NCBI RefSeq assembly: GCF_036226445.1
Contig: NZ_CP108474.1
Location: 5,394,001-5,458,000, forward strand
Direction of reading: 5' to 3'
DNA: 64,000 nt
Source: Streptomyces sp. NBC_01255
GTDB lineage: Bacteria > Actinomycetota > Actinomycetes > Streptomycetales > Streptomycetaceae
The notes below the pieces were generated by a model, which was not told the DNA's origin, did not search any database, and was given only the letters and a program-made list of their open reading frames with translations. The translations under genes were made by a program, and so were the position numbers. Every line of letters starts with the position of its first letter. Position 1 is the stretch's first letter. Below are positions 32,883-42,544 of the stretch, piece by piece.

Positions 32883-34263
32883 CGGGTCCGGAGCCGGTCG
32901 GTCCCGAGCCGGTCGGTCCCGAGCCGGTCGGTCCGGAGCCCGTCGGTCTGGAGCCGGTCGGCTCGTCGGCGGTCGGAGCGCCGCCGCCGGGTATGGACCC
33001 CGAAGGCTGGACGTCCATCCCCCGCCAGGCCGGGAACACCATCGGGGCGAGCGTCGTGAGGAAGTAGAGCGCGCCGATGCCGAGCAGCGTCGACGTCAAG
33101 CCCACCCGCTCGACCAGGAAGCCGGCCGCCAGACCCCCGAGCGGGGTCGTGAGCAGCACCCCGGCCGTACTCGCGCCCACGACCCGGCTGCGCAGCGCCT
33201 CCGGGACCTGCTCGTACATGACCGTCGTCAGGATCGGGTTGAGGACGCCGACGCCGAATCCCGCCGCCGCCATCGTCACGAGCAGCGGTGCCGTGGTGTC
33301 GGTCATCGCGGCCACCACATAGGGCGGGGCGCCGCCGACGAGGAACCCCGCCGCGAACACGGCCCGGCGCGGGAACCGCGCCCCGACCGCCCCGTACAGC
33401 AGCGCCCCGGCGAGCGCGCAGCCGCCGAAGACCGCGACCAGCAGGCCCTGGGCGGCCGGCCCGCTCAGCTCCTCCCGGGCGTGGACCGGCAGGAGGACGG
33501 AACTCCAGCTCTGGCTCAGGCCGTTGGTGACCATCACCATGACCATGATGCCGAGGAGGAGCCGGGACCTGAACAGGTAGGCGTACCCCTCGCGCAGGTC
33601 GGCCCGGTAGCGGGCGGGGGAGAGCCGGGGTCCGTCGCGCATCGGCTCCGCCGAGGGCACCCCGCGCAGGCCCGCGGTGACCAGCAGCGCGGAGAGACAG
33701 AAGGTGGCCGCGTCGAGGAGCAGGACGGTGTCGGCGCCCAGGAACGCGACGAGCAGTCCGGCGATCGCGGCGCCCGTCATCCGCGCACCGCGCGCCACGG
33801 CGTCGTACAGGCTCGCGGCCCGGGGGAGTGCGGTCCCGGCGCGCTTCGCGAGGTCGGGGACGAGGACGTGCCGGGCCATCTCGCCGGGCGCGTGGCACAG
33901 GCCGTTGACCGCCATCAGCGCGCACAGCATCCAGAACTCCAGGACGCCGAGGTGGTGCAGCAGCGGGATCGTGGCGAGCGCGAGGCCGCAGATCAGGTCG
34001 GAGGCGATGCTGACCCGGCGCCGCCCCAGGCGGTCGATGACCGGGCCGCCGGCGAGCGTGGAGAGGAGGACGGGGAGGGCCGCGCAGAAGGCGACGAACC
34101 CCGCTTTGCCGGGGCTTCCCGTGGTGTCGAGCGCGAACCACGGGACGCCGATCAGGGTGAGTGAATTGCCGGTGATCGAGACGGCGTTGGCGCTCAGGAC
34201 GGTGGTCAGCGGGCCGCGCGCGCCCTTCGTCGTACCCGCTTCGTGTCCCCCCGGAGCGGTCAT
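32815..34263 (-). CDS. MFS efflux transporter with C-terminal PTGSG repeats
   Basis: 482 aa, about 12 membrane helices, with motif GGPVIDRLGRRR after helix 2; resembles the enterobactin/macrolide exporter-like MFS group. The ATG at 34263 overlaps the stop of the small upstream gene (ATGA), so translation is coupled. After the last helix the tail consists of TGSGP pentapeptide repeats encoded by 15-bp DNA repeats, and its end is antisense to the protease gene. It forms an operon with the ArsR repressor at 34480. Confidence 0.88.
   Translation of the reverse strand: MTAPGGHEAGTTKGARGPLTTVLSANAVSITGNSLTLIGVPWFALDTTGSPGKAGFVAFCAALPVLLSTLAGGPVIDRLGRRRVSIASDLICGLALATIPLLHHLGVLEFWMLCALMAVNGLCHAPGEMARHVLVPDLAKRAGTALPRAASLYDAVARGARMTGAAIAGLLVAFLGADTVLLLDAATFCLSALLVTAGLRGVPSAEPMRDGPRLSPARYRADLREGYAYLFRSRLLLGIMVMVMVTNGLSQSWSSVLLPVHAREELSGPAAQGLLVAVFGGCALAGALLYGAVGARFPRRAVFAAGFLVGGAPPYVVAAMTDTTAPLLVTMAAAGFGVGVLNPILTTVMYEQVPEALRSRVVGASTAGVLLTTPLGGLAAGFLVERVGLTSTLLGIGALYFLTTLAPMVFPAWRGMDVQPSGSIPGGGAPTADEPTGSRPTGSGPTGSGPTGSGPTGSGPVSSSGPSTPVPVPGPGGTPRRR
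32890..32965. repeat. 15-bp tandem repeat within the MFS 3' end
   Basis: About five imperfect copies of GAGCCGGTCGGTCCC, read on the minus strand as Gly-Pro-Thr-Gly-Ser. Copy number is likely variable; the repeat lies just past the stop of the convergent protease gene. Confidence 0.85.
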
Positions 34264-34460
34264 GCGGCCAAGGGGGCCGGGCGGCGGTCTGCCGGCGTGA
34301 CCAGGCGGAGCCCAAACTCGACGAGCGTCCACCCCAGTTGGACGCGGAGGGTGGGGGTGGGTGTGCGCGGGGCGTCGTGCGTGCGGGTCGAGGCGGTGGC
34401 CTCGTGGTGGAGTTCGGCGGCCTGTAGCCGGTGGAGCTGGAGGTGGATGTCGGCGTGCAT
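34260..34460 (-). CDS. Small conserved protein between ArsR regulator and MFS exporter
   Basis: 66 aa: a His/Leu/Ala-rich helix (HADIHLQLHRLQAAELHHEA), a basic linker, then an amphipathic segment (QLGWTLVEFGLRLV). It lies between the repressor stop and the exporter start, overlapping the latter by four bases, which supports it as a real translated gene. I do not recognise a family. It could be membrane-associated through its C-terminal segment. Confidence 0.7.
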   Translation of the reverse strand: MHADIHLQLHRLQAAELHHEATASTRTHDAPRTPTPTLRVQLGWTLVEFGLRLVTPADRRPAPLAA

Positions 34461-34479
34461 GGCTCCGTGGTTCCTTCCG

Positions 34480-35061
34480 TCAGTCCTCTTGCTGGGGGAA
34501 CGCGTGCAGGTGCAGCCGTACGCGCTCGGCGCCCGGCGCGTCGGCGTCGGCGGTGTCGCGGTAGGTGTCGATCAGCTCGTGGAGCTTCTCGTTCAGTTCG
34601 CGCAGCTTCGCGGCCGGCAGCCGCAGCGTGAAGTCGCTCATGTCCGAGGCGCTGTGCCACGTCTCGTCCCAGTCGTGCCGGGTGCCGAGGTACGTGTTCA
34701 TCTCCTGCGTGTGGGTGGTCGCCACCTCGAACAGGAGGACCTCGATGGCGCCCTGCACCTCGGGGTCGGGGTTCTTGTGGAGCGTCTCGTCCAGGGCCGT
34801 CCCCTGCTGGGCTGCCTTCCACCATCTCTCCCGGCCCTTGCCGCGCGTCGGGTCGTCCTCGACGAAGCCGACCGTCGCGAGCTGGCGCAGGTGATAGCTG
34901 GTCGCGCCGCTGGACTCGCCTAGCCGCTCGGCCAGTTGGGAGGCGGTGGCGGGTCCGTAGCGGCGGAGGGCGCGCAGCAGCTGGATGCGGAGAGGGTGGG
35001 CGAGCCCGCGCAGGGAGCGGGGGTCCAGGGTGCGGCTCAGATGCTTCTCGGGCTCGGACAT
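34480..35061 (-). CDS. ArsR-family helix-turn-helix repressor
   Basis: 193 aa. The winged helix occupies about residues 8-90 (LRGLAHPLRIQLLRALRRYG, ASQLAERLGESSGATSYHLR, then wing DDPTRGKGRERWW), and a helical ligand or dimer domain follows. There are no clustered Cys for metal binding, so it is not an arsenic-type sensor. It heads a minus-strand operon with the small protein and the MFS exporter. A perfect 19-bp inverted repeat just upstream (35078-35123) is a probable autoregulatory operator. Confidence 0.88.
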   Translation of the reverse strand: MSEPEKHLSRTLDPRSLRGLAHPLRIQLLRALRRYGPATASQLAERLGESSGATSYHLRQLATVGFVEDDPTRGKGRERWWKAAQQGTALDETLHKNPDPEVQGAIEVLLFEVATTHTQEMNTYLGTRHDWDETWHSASDMSDFTLRLPAAKLRELNEKLHELIDTYRDTADADAPGAERVRLHLHAFPQQED

Positions 35062-35076
35062 GTCTCAAGCCTAGAG

Positions 35077-35123
35077 TTGCAAAGAAGAGGTTGCAAGGGT
35101 TTCTTTGCAACCTCTTCTTTGCA
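35077..35123. promoter_or_regulatory. 19-bp perfect inverted repeat upstream of ArsR gene
   Basis: TGCAAAGAAGAGGTTGCAA (35078-35096) and TTGCAACCTCTTCTTTGCA (35105-35123) with an 8-base spacer, 16 bases before the ArsR start codon. Two further TTTGCAGAGAC-like copies follow to 35150. TTGCAA half-sites repeat within each arm. It may serve as an operator, as an mRNA hairpin in the ArsR leader, or both. Confidence 0.75.
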
Positions 35124-35180
35124 GAGACCTTTTTGCAGAGACTTCTTTGCGTTCGCCCCTTCGCCCGTCCTTCGTCCGTC

Positions 35181-35648
35181 CTACTCCTGCGCCGCCTGCT
35201 CCACCAGCGGGATGATCCGCAGCGGCACCGGGTTCTCCATCACGATCGCCGTCGACGCCCGCATGATCCCCTCGAAGGCGACCACCTTGTCGATCACCCG
35301 CTGGAGGTCGGCGTTGGAACGGGCGACCAGCCGGCAGAGCATGTCGCCGTGGCCCGTCGTCGTGTGCAGTTCGAGCACCTCCGGCACCGTCGCCAGGTGC
35401 CCCCGCACGTCCGCCCCCTGGCCCTGCTTGATCTCCAGCGTCGCGAACGCCGTCACCGGATAACCCAGTGCCGCCGGGTCCACCTGCGGCCCGAAGCCGC
35501 GGATCACCCCGCTCTCCTGGAGCCGGTCCAGGCGTGCCTGGACCGTCCCGCGCGCCACTCCGAGGCGCCGGGAGGCCTCCAGGACTCCTATGCGCGGCTC
35601 GCGCGCGAGAAGCGTGATCAGCCGGCCGTCCAAATGATCGATCGCCAC
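35181..35648 (-). CDS. Lrp/AsnC-family regulator divergent from hppD
   Basis: 155 aa from a GTG with GAGGAG six bases upstream; a longer start at 35690 would put that ribosome site inside the gene. The N-terminal HTH (LDGRLITLLAREPRIGVLEA, SRRLGVARGTVQARLDRLQE) and C-terminal RAM domain (ATLEIKQGQGADVRGHLATV and on) are typical. Position makes it the probable regulator of tyrosine/4-hydroxyphenylpyruvate breakdown through hppD, likely responding to an aromatic amino acid. That assignment is inference from context. Confidence 0.88.
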   Translation of the reverse strand: MAIDHLDGRLITLLAREPRIGVLEASRRLGVARGTVQARLDRLQESGVIRGFGPQVDPAALGYPVTAFATLEIKQGQGADVRGHLATVPEVLELHTTTGHGDMLCRLVARSNADLQRVIDKVVAFEGIMRASTAIVMENPVPLRIIPLVEQAAQE

Positions 35649-35670
35649 GGCGGTCTCCTCATGGTCAGGA

Positions 35671-35709
35671 TGTACAAGTCGCACGGCCATCCTCGCCTGT
35701 CGCTGTACA
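35671..35709. promoter_or_regulatory. Paired TGTACA boxes in the lrp-hppD promoter region
   Basis: Two TGTACA palindromes, at 35671-35676 and 35704-35709, are 33 bp apart, about three helical turns. That arrangement suits an Lrp-type octamer or dimer pair binding one DNA face. TTGACC at 35712-35717 could be the hppD -35. Confidence 0.5.
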
Positions 35710-35715
35710 GATTGA

Positions 35716-36915
<1,200 letters not shown>

Positions 36916-36933
36916 TCGTCGCCGCCATCGCTG

Positions 36934-36975
36934 TGTGGGAGGGTTCCGGGGCTCCGGCTCCGGGACCCTCCCACA
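36934..36975 (+). terminator. Hairpin after hppD
   Basis: TGTGGGAGGGTTCCGG pairs with CCGGGACCCTCCCACA (one G-T pair), about 18 bases past the stop. Confidence 0.85.
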
Positions 36976-37030
36976 TGTGCTCCCGGCCCATACGGGGGGT
37001 GGGCCGGGAGCGCTTCCGACGGCGCCCGCG

Positions 37031-38572
37031 CTACTCGCGCGCCGCGCCGTCGGAAGCCGCTGTGCCCGAGCCCGCTGTGCCCGAGCCCGCTGTGCCCGAG
37101 CCCGCCGTCCCCGCGGTCCCCGGTGCCTTCGCGGTGCCGCCGTCGGCCGCCGTCGCGCCCTCCGCCTCCTCCTTCGGCCCCGCCGCCTTCGCGGCTTCCG
37201 CGGGCGGGTCCGGGCGGAGTTCCTTCGGGAGCTCGTCGGGCAGTTCGCCCAGGGCCGTCAGGGCCTGCTCCGCCCGCCGGGCGTGCAGCGGGGAGAACTC
37301 CGGGTTGGTCCGCAGCGCCTCCGCCAGATGGCGGCGGGCCGGTCCTGGCAGCTCCAGAGCCCGCTCGATCTCGCCCCGGTGGTACGCGAAGAGCGCGCTC
37401 CGCAGCCCCTCGTCCGTGGCCCGCTTCGCGTACTCCAGCGCCTCCTTCGGCTTCCCGGCCCGGTACAGCGCCCACCCCAGCGCGTCCGCCACCGCCACCG
37501 AGCGGTGCCCGCGCGCCCACTCCGCCCGCAGCCGCGTGACCGCCGCCGCCGGGGCGCCGTGGTCCGCGTCGAGCAGCCCCAGAGCCACCTCCGCCCGCAC
37601 CCACGCACCCGTCCGCAACCGCTCGTACAGCGCCCGCGCGTCCCCCTCCAGGCCCACCGCCTCGTACAGCTCGCCCGCCTCCAGGACGTACTCCGGCAGC
37701 GGCAGCCGGGCCAGCGCCGCCCGCCAGTCGCGCAGCGCCTCGTCCGTACGGCCCAGGCCCGCGAGCGCCCGCGCACGCCCCGCAAGCGACGGCCCGTGGT
37801 CCCGTACGAGCCGCAACGCCGCCCCGAACCGGACGAGGGCCTCCTCCGCCTCGCCCCGCTCCCACGCCAGGTCCCCGAGCCGCGCGAGCGCCGCCGCCTT
37901 GTCCGCGTCCGTCTCCGCCAGCGCCGCCGCGTCCAGCGCCGCCGCGTCGGCGTCCTCGCGCCAGCCACGGTTCCGGTACATCTGCGACGCACGCGCGCGC
38001 ACGACCGCGCCCGCGTGCAGCTCCTCCAGCTTCTCCGCCGCCTTCCCGGCCGCCTCGTAGTCGCCGAGGCCGTTGTACGCGTCGATCAGGACCGGGTACG
38101 CGGGCCAGCGCCCCGGAGCCGCCGTCCGTACCCGCTCACCCCACTCCTTCGCGGACCTCCAGTCGCCGCGCGCCCCCGCGAGCGCCCCGAGACCCAGCTG
38201 CGCGTCCACGTTGCCCCGGGCGGCCGGCTGTTCGGCCAGGGAGCGCTTCAGCGCCCGCTCCGCCCTCGGGTAGTCCCGTACGTCGCCGATCCGCGTCCCG
38301 CGCTCCGTGTACGCCGCGCCGAGCACCGCCCAGGACGCGTCGTCGTCCGGGTGGGCGCGCAGCCACTTCTCCCGGTCGGTGATCAGCGCGGCCAGGTCCG
38401 GCAGCGCGGCCTGCGCGCCGGCGTGCGCCGCGATCGTCGCCCGCTCCGCCGGACCGGGCGGGCGCGGCGGCCCCTGGCCGACGAGCTCGGGGACGTACAG
38501 CAGGGCCGTTGCCGCGAGGACCGCGCCCACTCCCGCCGCCAGGACCGTCCTCGACACGTTCTGGGTCTTCAT
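37031..38572 (-). CDS. Tetratricopeptide-repeat protein with N-terminal membrane anchor
   Basis: 513 aa from the ATG at 38572; a GTG at 38581 is an alternative. A single hydrophobic segment (about residues 9-30) precedes an extended array of TPR-like helix pairs from about 65 to 445. The tail is low complexity, and its last residues are (A/G)-T-A-G-S repeats encoded by three copies of a 15-bp DNA repeat (37059-37103). TPR proteins act as scaffolds; no catalytic domain is seen. It is divergent from the oxidase gene at 38671. Confidence 0.83.
   Translation of the reverse strand: MKTQNVSRTVLAAGVGAVLAATALLYVPELVGQGPPRPPGPAERATIAAHAGAQAALPDLAALITDREKWLRAHPDDDASWAVLGAAYTERGTRIGDVRDYPRAERALKRSLAEQPAARGNVDAQLGLGALAGARGDWRSAKEWGERVRTAAPGRWPAYPVLIDAYNGLGDYEAAGKAAEKLEELHAGAVVRARASQMYRNRGWREDADAAALDAAALAETDADKAAALARLGDLAWERGEAEEALVRFGAALRLVRDHGPSLAGRARALAGLGRTDEALRDWRAALARLPLPEYVLEAGELYEAVGLEGDARALYERLRTGAWVRAEVALGLLDADHGAPAAAVTRLRAEWARGHRSVAVADALGWALYRAGKPKEALEYAKRATDEGLRSALFAYHRGEIERALELPGPARRHLAEALRTNPEFSPLHARRAEQALTALGELPDELPKELRPDPPAEAAKAAGPKEEAEGATAADGGTAKAPGTAGTAGSGTAGSGTAGSGTAASDGAARE
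37059..37103. repeat. 15-bp tandem repeat, three copies
   Basis: GCTGTGCCCGAGCCC repeated three times inside the 3' end of the TPR gene, encoding its GTAGS tail. Confidence 0.85.
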
Positions 38573-38670
38573 GGCGCTCACTGTGCGCCCGTACGCACCT
38601 GTACGAAGAGCACACGAAGCGCCCGCTCCGGCGGGTTCACACCGATGGCCCCGGGTGCCACGCTGGACCC

Positions 38671-40038
38671 ATGGACGATCTTCTGACGCGGCTGCGCGCC
38701 GGGCTACCCGCCGAGGCGCTCCTCACCGACCCGGACGTGACGGCCTCCTACTCCCGCGACATGGCGAGCTTCTGCGCGGCCGGCGACCCCGCGGTCGTCG
38801 TGCTCCCGCGCACGGTCGAACAGGTCCGGCACGTCATGCGGACCGCGACCGAACTCCGTGTCCCCGTCGTCCCCCAGGGAGCCCGCACGGGCCTGTCCGG
38901 CGGCGCCAACGCCTCCGAGGGCTGCATCGTGCTCTCCCTGGTCAAGATGGACCGCATCCTGGAGATCAACCCGGTCGACCGGATCGCCGTCGTCGAACCG
39001 GGTGTCGTCAACGCCGTGCTGTCACGGGCCGTCGCCGAACAAGGCCTGTACTACCCGCCGGACCCCTCCAGCTGGGAGACGTGCACCATCGGCGGGAACA
39101 TCGGCACCGCCTCCGGAGGTCTGTGCTGCGTCAAGTACGGCGTCACCGCCGAGTACGTCCTCGGCCTCGACGTCGTCCTCGCCGACGGCCGGCTCCTGAC
39201 CACCGGCCGCCGCACCGCCAAGGGCGTCGCCGGATATGACCTGACCAGGCTCTTCGTCGGATCCGAGGGCAGCCTCGGCATCGTCGTGGGGGCGGTGCTC
39301 GCGCTCAGGCCGCAGCCCCCGGCACAGCTCGCGCTCGCCGCGGAGTTCCCCTCCGCGGCCGCCGCCTGCGAGGCCGTCTGCGCGATCATGGAGCGCGGAC
39401 ACACCCCGTCGCTGCTCGAACTCATGGACCGCACCACCGTCCAGGCCGTCAACAGGCTGGCGCGCATGGGTCTGCCCGACACCACCGAGGCGCTCCTCCT
39501 GTGTGCCTTCGACAGCCCGGACCCGGCGGCCGATCTGGCCGCCGTCGGCGAGCTGTGCACGGCGGCGGGTGCCACCGAGGTCGTCCCGGCCGCGGACACC
39601 GCCGAGTCCGAACTTCTCCTCCAGGCGCGCCGGCTCTCCCTCACGGCCCTGGAGACGATCAAGTCCGCGACGATGATCGACGACGTGTGCGTCCCGCGGA
39701 CGAAGCTGGCCGCGATGCTCGACGGCACGTCGGCGATCGCGGAGAAATATGACCTGACCATCGGCGTCTGCGCGCACGCGGGGGACGGCAACACCCATCC
39801 CGTCGTCTGCTTCGACCACGCCGACGAGGACGAGTCGCGGCGGGCGCGGGAGTCCTTCGACGAGATCATGGCGCTCGGGCTCGCCCTCGGCGGCACGATC
39901 ACCGGCGAGCACGGCGTGGGCGTCCTCAAGAAGGAGTGGCTGGCCAGGGAGTTGGGTCCGGTCGGCCTCGAACTCCAGCGCGGGATCAAGCACACCTTCG
40001 ACCCACTGGGGCTGCTCAACCCCGGAAAGCTGTTCTGA
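38671..40038 (+). CDS. FAD-linked oxidase, GlcD/D-lactate dehydrogenase type
   Basis: 455 aa. The PCMH-type FAD domain (about residues 35-215) has VPVVPQGARTGLSGGANAS and PDPSSWETCTIGGNIGTASG, followed by the C-terminal oxidase domain with GDGNTHPVV and TGEHGVGVLKKEWL. The family oxidises 2-hydroxy acids such as glycolate or D-lactate, passing electrons to quinone or another acceptor. No GlcE or GlcF subunit is nearby, so it is probably a single-subunit 2-hydroxyacid dehydrogenase; the precise substrate is not readable. Confidence 0.92.
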   Translation: MDDLLTRLRAGLPAEALLTDPDVTASYSRDMASFCAAGDPAVVVLPRTVEQVRHVMRTATELRVPVVPQGARTGLSGGANASEGCIVLSLVKMDRILEINPVDRIAVVEPGVVNAVLSRAVAEQGLYYPPDPSSWETCTIGGNIGTASGGLCCVKYGVTAEYVLGLDVVLADGRLLTTGRRTAKGVAGYDLTRLFVGSEGSLGIVVGAVLALRPQPPAQLALAAEFPSAAAACEAVCAIMERGHTPSLLELMDRTTVQAVNRLARMGLPDTTEALLLCAFDSPDPAADLAAVGELCTAAGATEVVPAADTAESELLLQARRLSLTALETIKSATMIDDVCVPRTKLAAMLDGTSAIAEKYDLTIGVCAHAGDGNTHPVVCFDHADEDESRRARESFDEIMALGLALGGTITGEHGVGVLKKEWLARELGPVGLELQRGIKHTFDPLGLLNPGKLF

Positions 40039-40073
40039 GAACCCCGCTACGAGGGTCAGGTGGCGGGGGCGGC

Positions 40074-40565
40074 TCACAGCTCGCCGTCCTGCGACTCGTC
40101 CGACGGCCACGGGTCGCGCAGCCACAGCTCGTCGGTGATCACGGTGGTCGCCAGGAGTTCGGCGAGACCGTCGTCCATGCCGAGCCGCTCGGACTCGGTG
40201 CCCGGCGGCACCGCGCGCAGGGTCCGCTCCAGCCAGGCGGACACCTGCGCGGACGGGGCTTCGAGCAGGGCGTCGCCGTCGGGGGAGGAGAGCGCCATCA
40301 GGACGACGCTGCGGCCCTCGACCTTCGTCGGCCAGATCCGGACGTCGCCGTGGCCGCAGGCCCGGAAGACACCCTCGACGAGCAGCTCGCGCGCGAAGGT
40401 CCAGTTGACCGGGTGGTCCGAGCCGACGTGGAAGGTGATGTGGACGGCGTACGGGTCGTCGGTGCGGTAGGCGAGCCGGGCGGGGACGGGGACGGCGCGC
40501 TCGGGGGAGAGCACCAGCTTCAGCTCCAGCTCGCGTTCTACGGTGGTGTTGTCGGTGTTCTGCAT
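40074..40565 (-). CDS. ssgG: SsgA-like protein (sporulation/cell division), probably SsgG
   Basis: 163 aa. The SALP core is clear: ELELKLVLSPERAVPVPARL, DDPYAVHITFHVGSDHPVNW, FARELLVEG, ALSSPDGDALLEAP and VPPGTESERLGMD. It is about 25 residues longer than SsgB-type proteins, with a C-terminal extension ending LWLRDPWPSDESQDGEL. SALPs direct septum placement and peptidoglycan remodelling in sporulating aerial hyphae. The symbol comes from remembered synteny (near hppD) rather than a diagnostic residue. GAGAGGA precedes the ATG. Confidence 0.85.
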   Translation of the reverse strand: MQNTDNTTVERELELKLVLSPERAVPVPARLAYRTDDPYAVHITFHVGSDHPVNWTFARELLVEGVFRACGHGDVRIWPTKVEGRSVVLMALSSPDGDALLEAPSAQVSAWLERTLRAVPPGTESERLGMDDGLAELLATTVITDELWLRDPWPSDESQDGEL

Positions 40566-40908
40566 GGTCGTACGTCCTCTCGCGGCGGGGCCCCGGACGG
40601 GCCTTCACCAGGAGAGAGCGGGGTCCACGCCGTTCATTACGCGACTTCGGGAAGTTTTTTCGGAAAGTTTTTTGCGGGCTCCCCGCAGACTCCCCCAGCC
40701 CCCCGCACCCCCCCCCGCAGCCCCCGGATGCGTCGGCCCGAACATCACCATGAGTGACCGATTCCGGTCTCTGTCGCCCGAAGGCGGTCTTTCTCGTGGG
40801 CTCTTTCTTCCCTCGGGGACGTTCTTCGTTACTGTCCTCCTTGGGCGCGGCATGCCCGGGGGTGCGGCCGTGGGATCAAAGGCGTTGTGACTGAACGGAG
40901 TCGGGGCA
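40566..40908. promoter_or_regulatory. Divergent region between ssgG and RDD gene
   Basis: 343 bases. A locally T-rich stretch (two runs of six T around 40655-40675) is the least GC-rich part and a candidate for the ssgG promoter. A C-rich run follows at about 40690-40730. No convincing gene is present on either strand. Confidence 0.5.
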
Positions 40909-42429
40909 GTGGCTACTCCTCCTGGAGGCGGCGGAGAGGTACCGCAGGCGGGGTACTACCCGGACCCGTCCATTCCCGGGTACATCCGGTACTGGAACGG
41001 GGGCGCCTGGGTGCCCGGTACGAGCCGGCCGGCGCCCAAGGACGGCGAGGGCGCACCGAACCCGCCGGCCGGGGCGATCCCCGCGGGTCCGATCCTGGCC
41101 TCCGGCCCGGCGCCCGCGCCGGTGATCGCGCACTACCCGGCGGCGGAGAACCCGGCGGCGGCGGAGAACCTCGCGCCGGCGCAGAGCCAGGCTCCCGCAC
41201 CGAGCCCCGCACCGAGCGCGGCACCGGGCGCGGGCCGGCACGTGGCCCAGAACCAGGGCCACAGCCCGGCGCTGGCCGCTGCGCCCGTCCCGGCCGCCCT
41301 TCCCGCGGCCCCCGTACCGGCGGTCGAGGAGACGGGACCCGTCTTCTTCGACGACTTCGACGAGGCGCCGGTGACACCGGAGCCCTCCTCGGCCTGGCAG
41401 GCGGACACCGCCCGGCAGACCGGCTTCGGCGGCGAACGCGACCAGAGGGTCGCCTGGGGCGCCCCCCAGGACCAGCCGGAGGCCCAGGCCCCGGCCCACG
41501 CGCAGTCTCAGCCCCAGCGGAGGGCCCCCGTCGTCCCCGACCCGCGCACCCCGGCCGAGTGGCCCGTGGCGGGCGCGAACGAGCCCGTCGAGCCCCACGC
41601 GGCCGCCCCGGCACCCGCCCCGGCGGCGGACCCCCGGTCGACCGGGGGAGCCGCCCGCCTCGGCGGAATGCCGGTCACCCCGGCGCCCACGCCCGCGCCC
41701 TCTCCGGCGCCCGCGCCCGCGCCTGCCCCTGCCCCGGCACCTCGGCCGGCTCCCGAGCCCGCTGCCCAGGCCCCCGCCCCCGCCGCGCCCTCCTGGGCTC
41801 AGCAGCCGCAGCCCCAAGTCCAGCCCCAGCCCCGACCGCAACCCCAGCCCCAAGAACAACAACAGCAGCAGCAGGAGCAGCAGCCGGTCCTGCCGTGGAA
41901 GCCGCCGGTCGAGGACGTGTTCCAGCAGGCGGCCCGCGCCCAGGCCTCCGCCCGCCCCGCGGGTCTCGGCAGGCGCTTGCTGGCCCGGCTGATCGACACG
42001 ATCGTCCTGGGCGCGCTCGTCGGCGCCGCGGCCGTCCCCTTCGTGACCGCCGCCCTCGACCACATCGACGGCAAGATCGAGGCGGCCAAGCAGTCCGGCA
42101 CCACCGTCCAGGTCTGGCTCCTGGACTCGACCACGTCCGTGCAGTTCGGCATCGTGCTCGCCTCGCTGTTCGTGATCGGCATCCTGTACGAGGCGCTGCC
42201 CACCGCCAAGTGGGGGCGGACCCTGGGCAAGAAGCTGTGCGGACTCGAGGTGCGGGACATCGAGGCGCACCAGCCGCCGCGGTTCGGCGCGGCCCTGCGG
42301 CGCTGGCTCGTCTACAGCGTCCTCGGGCTCCTGGTCATCGGCGTCTTCAACGTCCTGTGGTGCCTCTTCGACCGCCCCTGGCGCCAGTGCTGGCACGACA
42401 AGGCGGCCCGCACCTTCGTCGCGCGGTAG
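40909..42429 (+). CDS. RDD-family membrane protein with N-terminal DUF2510 motif
   Basis: 506 aa from a GTG. The N-terminus has the short DUF2510 motif AGYYPDPSIPGYIRYWNGGA, followed by about 300 residues of Pro/Ala/Gln-rich linker with PAPAPAPA runs and a QEQQQQQQEQQ tract. The RDD domain is C-terminal (about 350-500): GLGRRLLARLIDTIVLGALV, then RTLGKKLCGLEVRD, with three membrane helices. The function of RDD proteins is poorly known; some are linked to ion exchange. A second RDD gene follows on the same strand. Confidence 0.88.
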   Translation: MATPPGGGGEVPQAGYYPDPSIPGYIRYWNGGAWVPGTSRPAPKDGEGAPNPPAGAIPAGPILASGPAPAPVIAHYPAAENPAAAENLAPAQSQAPAPSPAPSAAPGAGRHVAQNQGHSPALAAAPVPAALPAAPVPAVEETGPVFFDDFDEAPVTPEPSSAWQADTARQTGFGGERDQRVAWGAPQDQPEAQAPAHAQSQPQRRAPVVPDPRTPAEWPVAGANEPVEPHAAAPAPAPAADPRSTGGAARLGGMPVTPAPTPAPSPAPAPAPAPAPAPRPAPEPAAQAPAPAAPSWAQQPQPQVQPQPRPQPQPQEQQQQQQEQQPVLPWKPPVEDVFQQAARAQASARPAGLGRRLLARLIDTIVLGALVGAAAVPFVTAALDHIDGKIEAAKQSGTTVQVWLLDSTTSVQFGIVLASLFVIGILYEALPTAKWGRTLGKKLCGLEVRDIEAHQPPRFGAALRRWLVYSVLGLLVIGVFNVLWCLFDRPWRQCWHDKAARTFVAR

Positions 42430-42544
42430 GCAGGACGCGATCCGGGGACCGCGGTAGGCAGGACGGCGGCGCCCGTTCGGGGGCGGTCCCCCGAACGGGC
42501 GATGATTCCTTGCGGGGTGGTCGCCCCCGGGATGCACTGCCCCC

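Noticed and set aside
35648..35690. Upstream start for the Lrp regulator at 35690
   Set aside because: It would place the good GAGGAG ribosome site inside the coding region and add residues unlike the family's usual N-terminus.
40605..40853. Minus-strand 82-codon open frame between ssgG and the RDD gene
   Set aside because: Arg/Gly/Pro-rich composition, no ribosome site and no domain; it lies in the promoter region.
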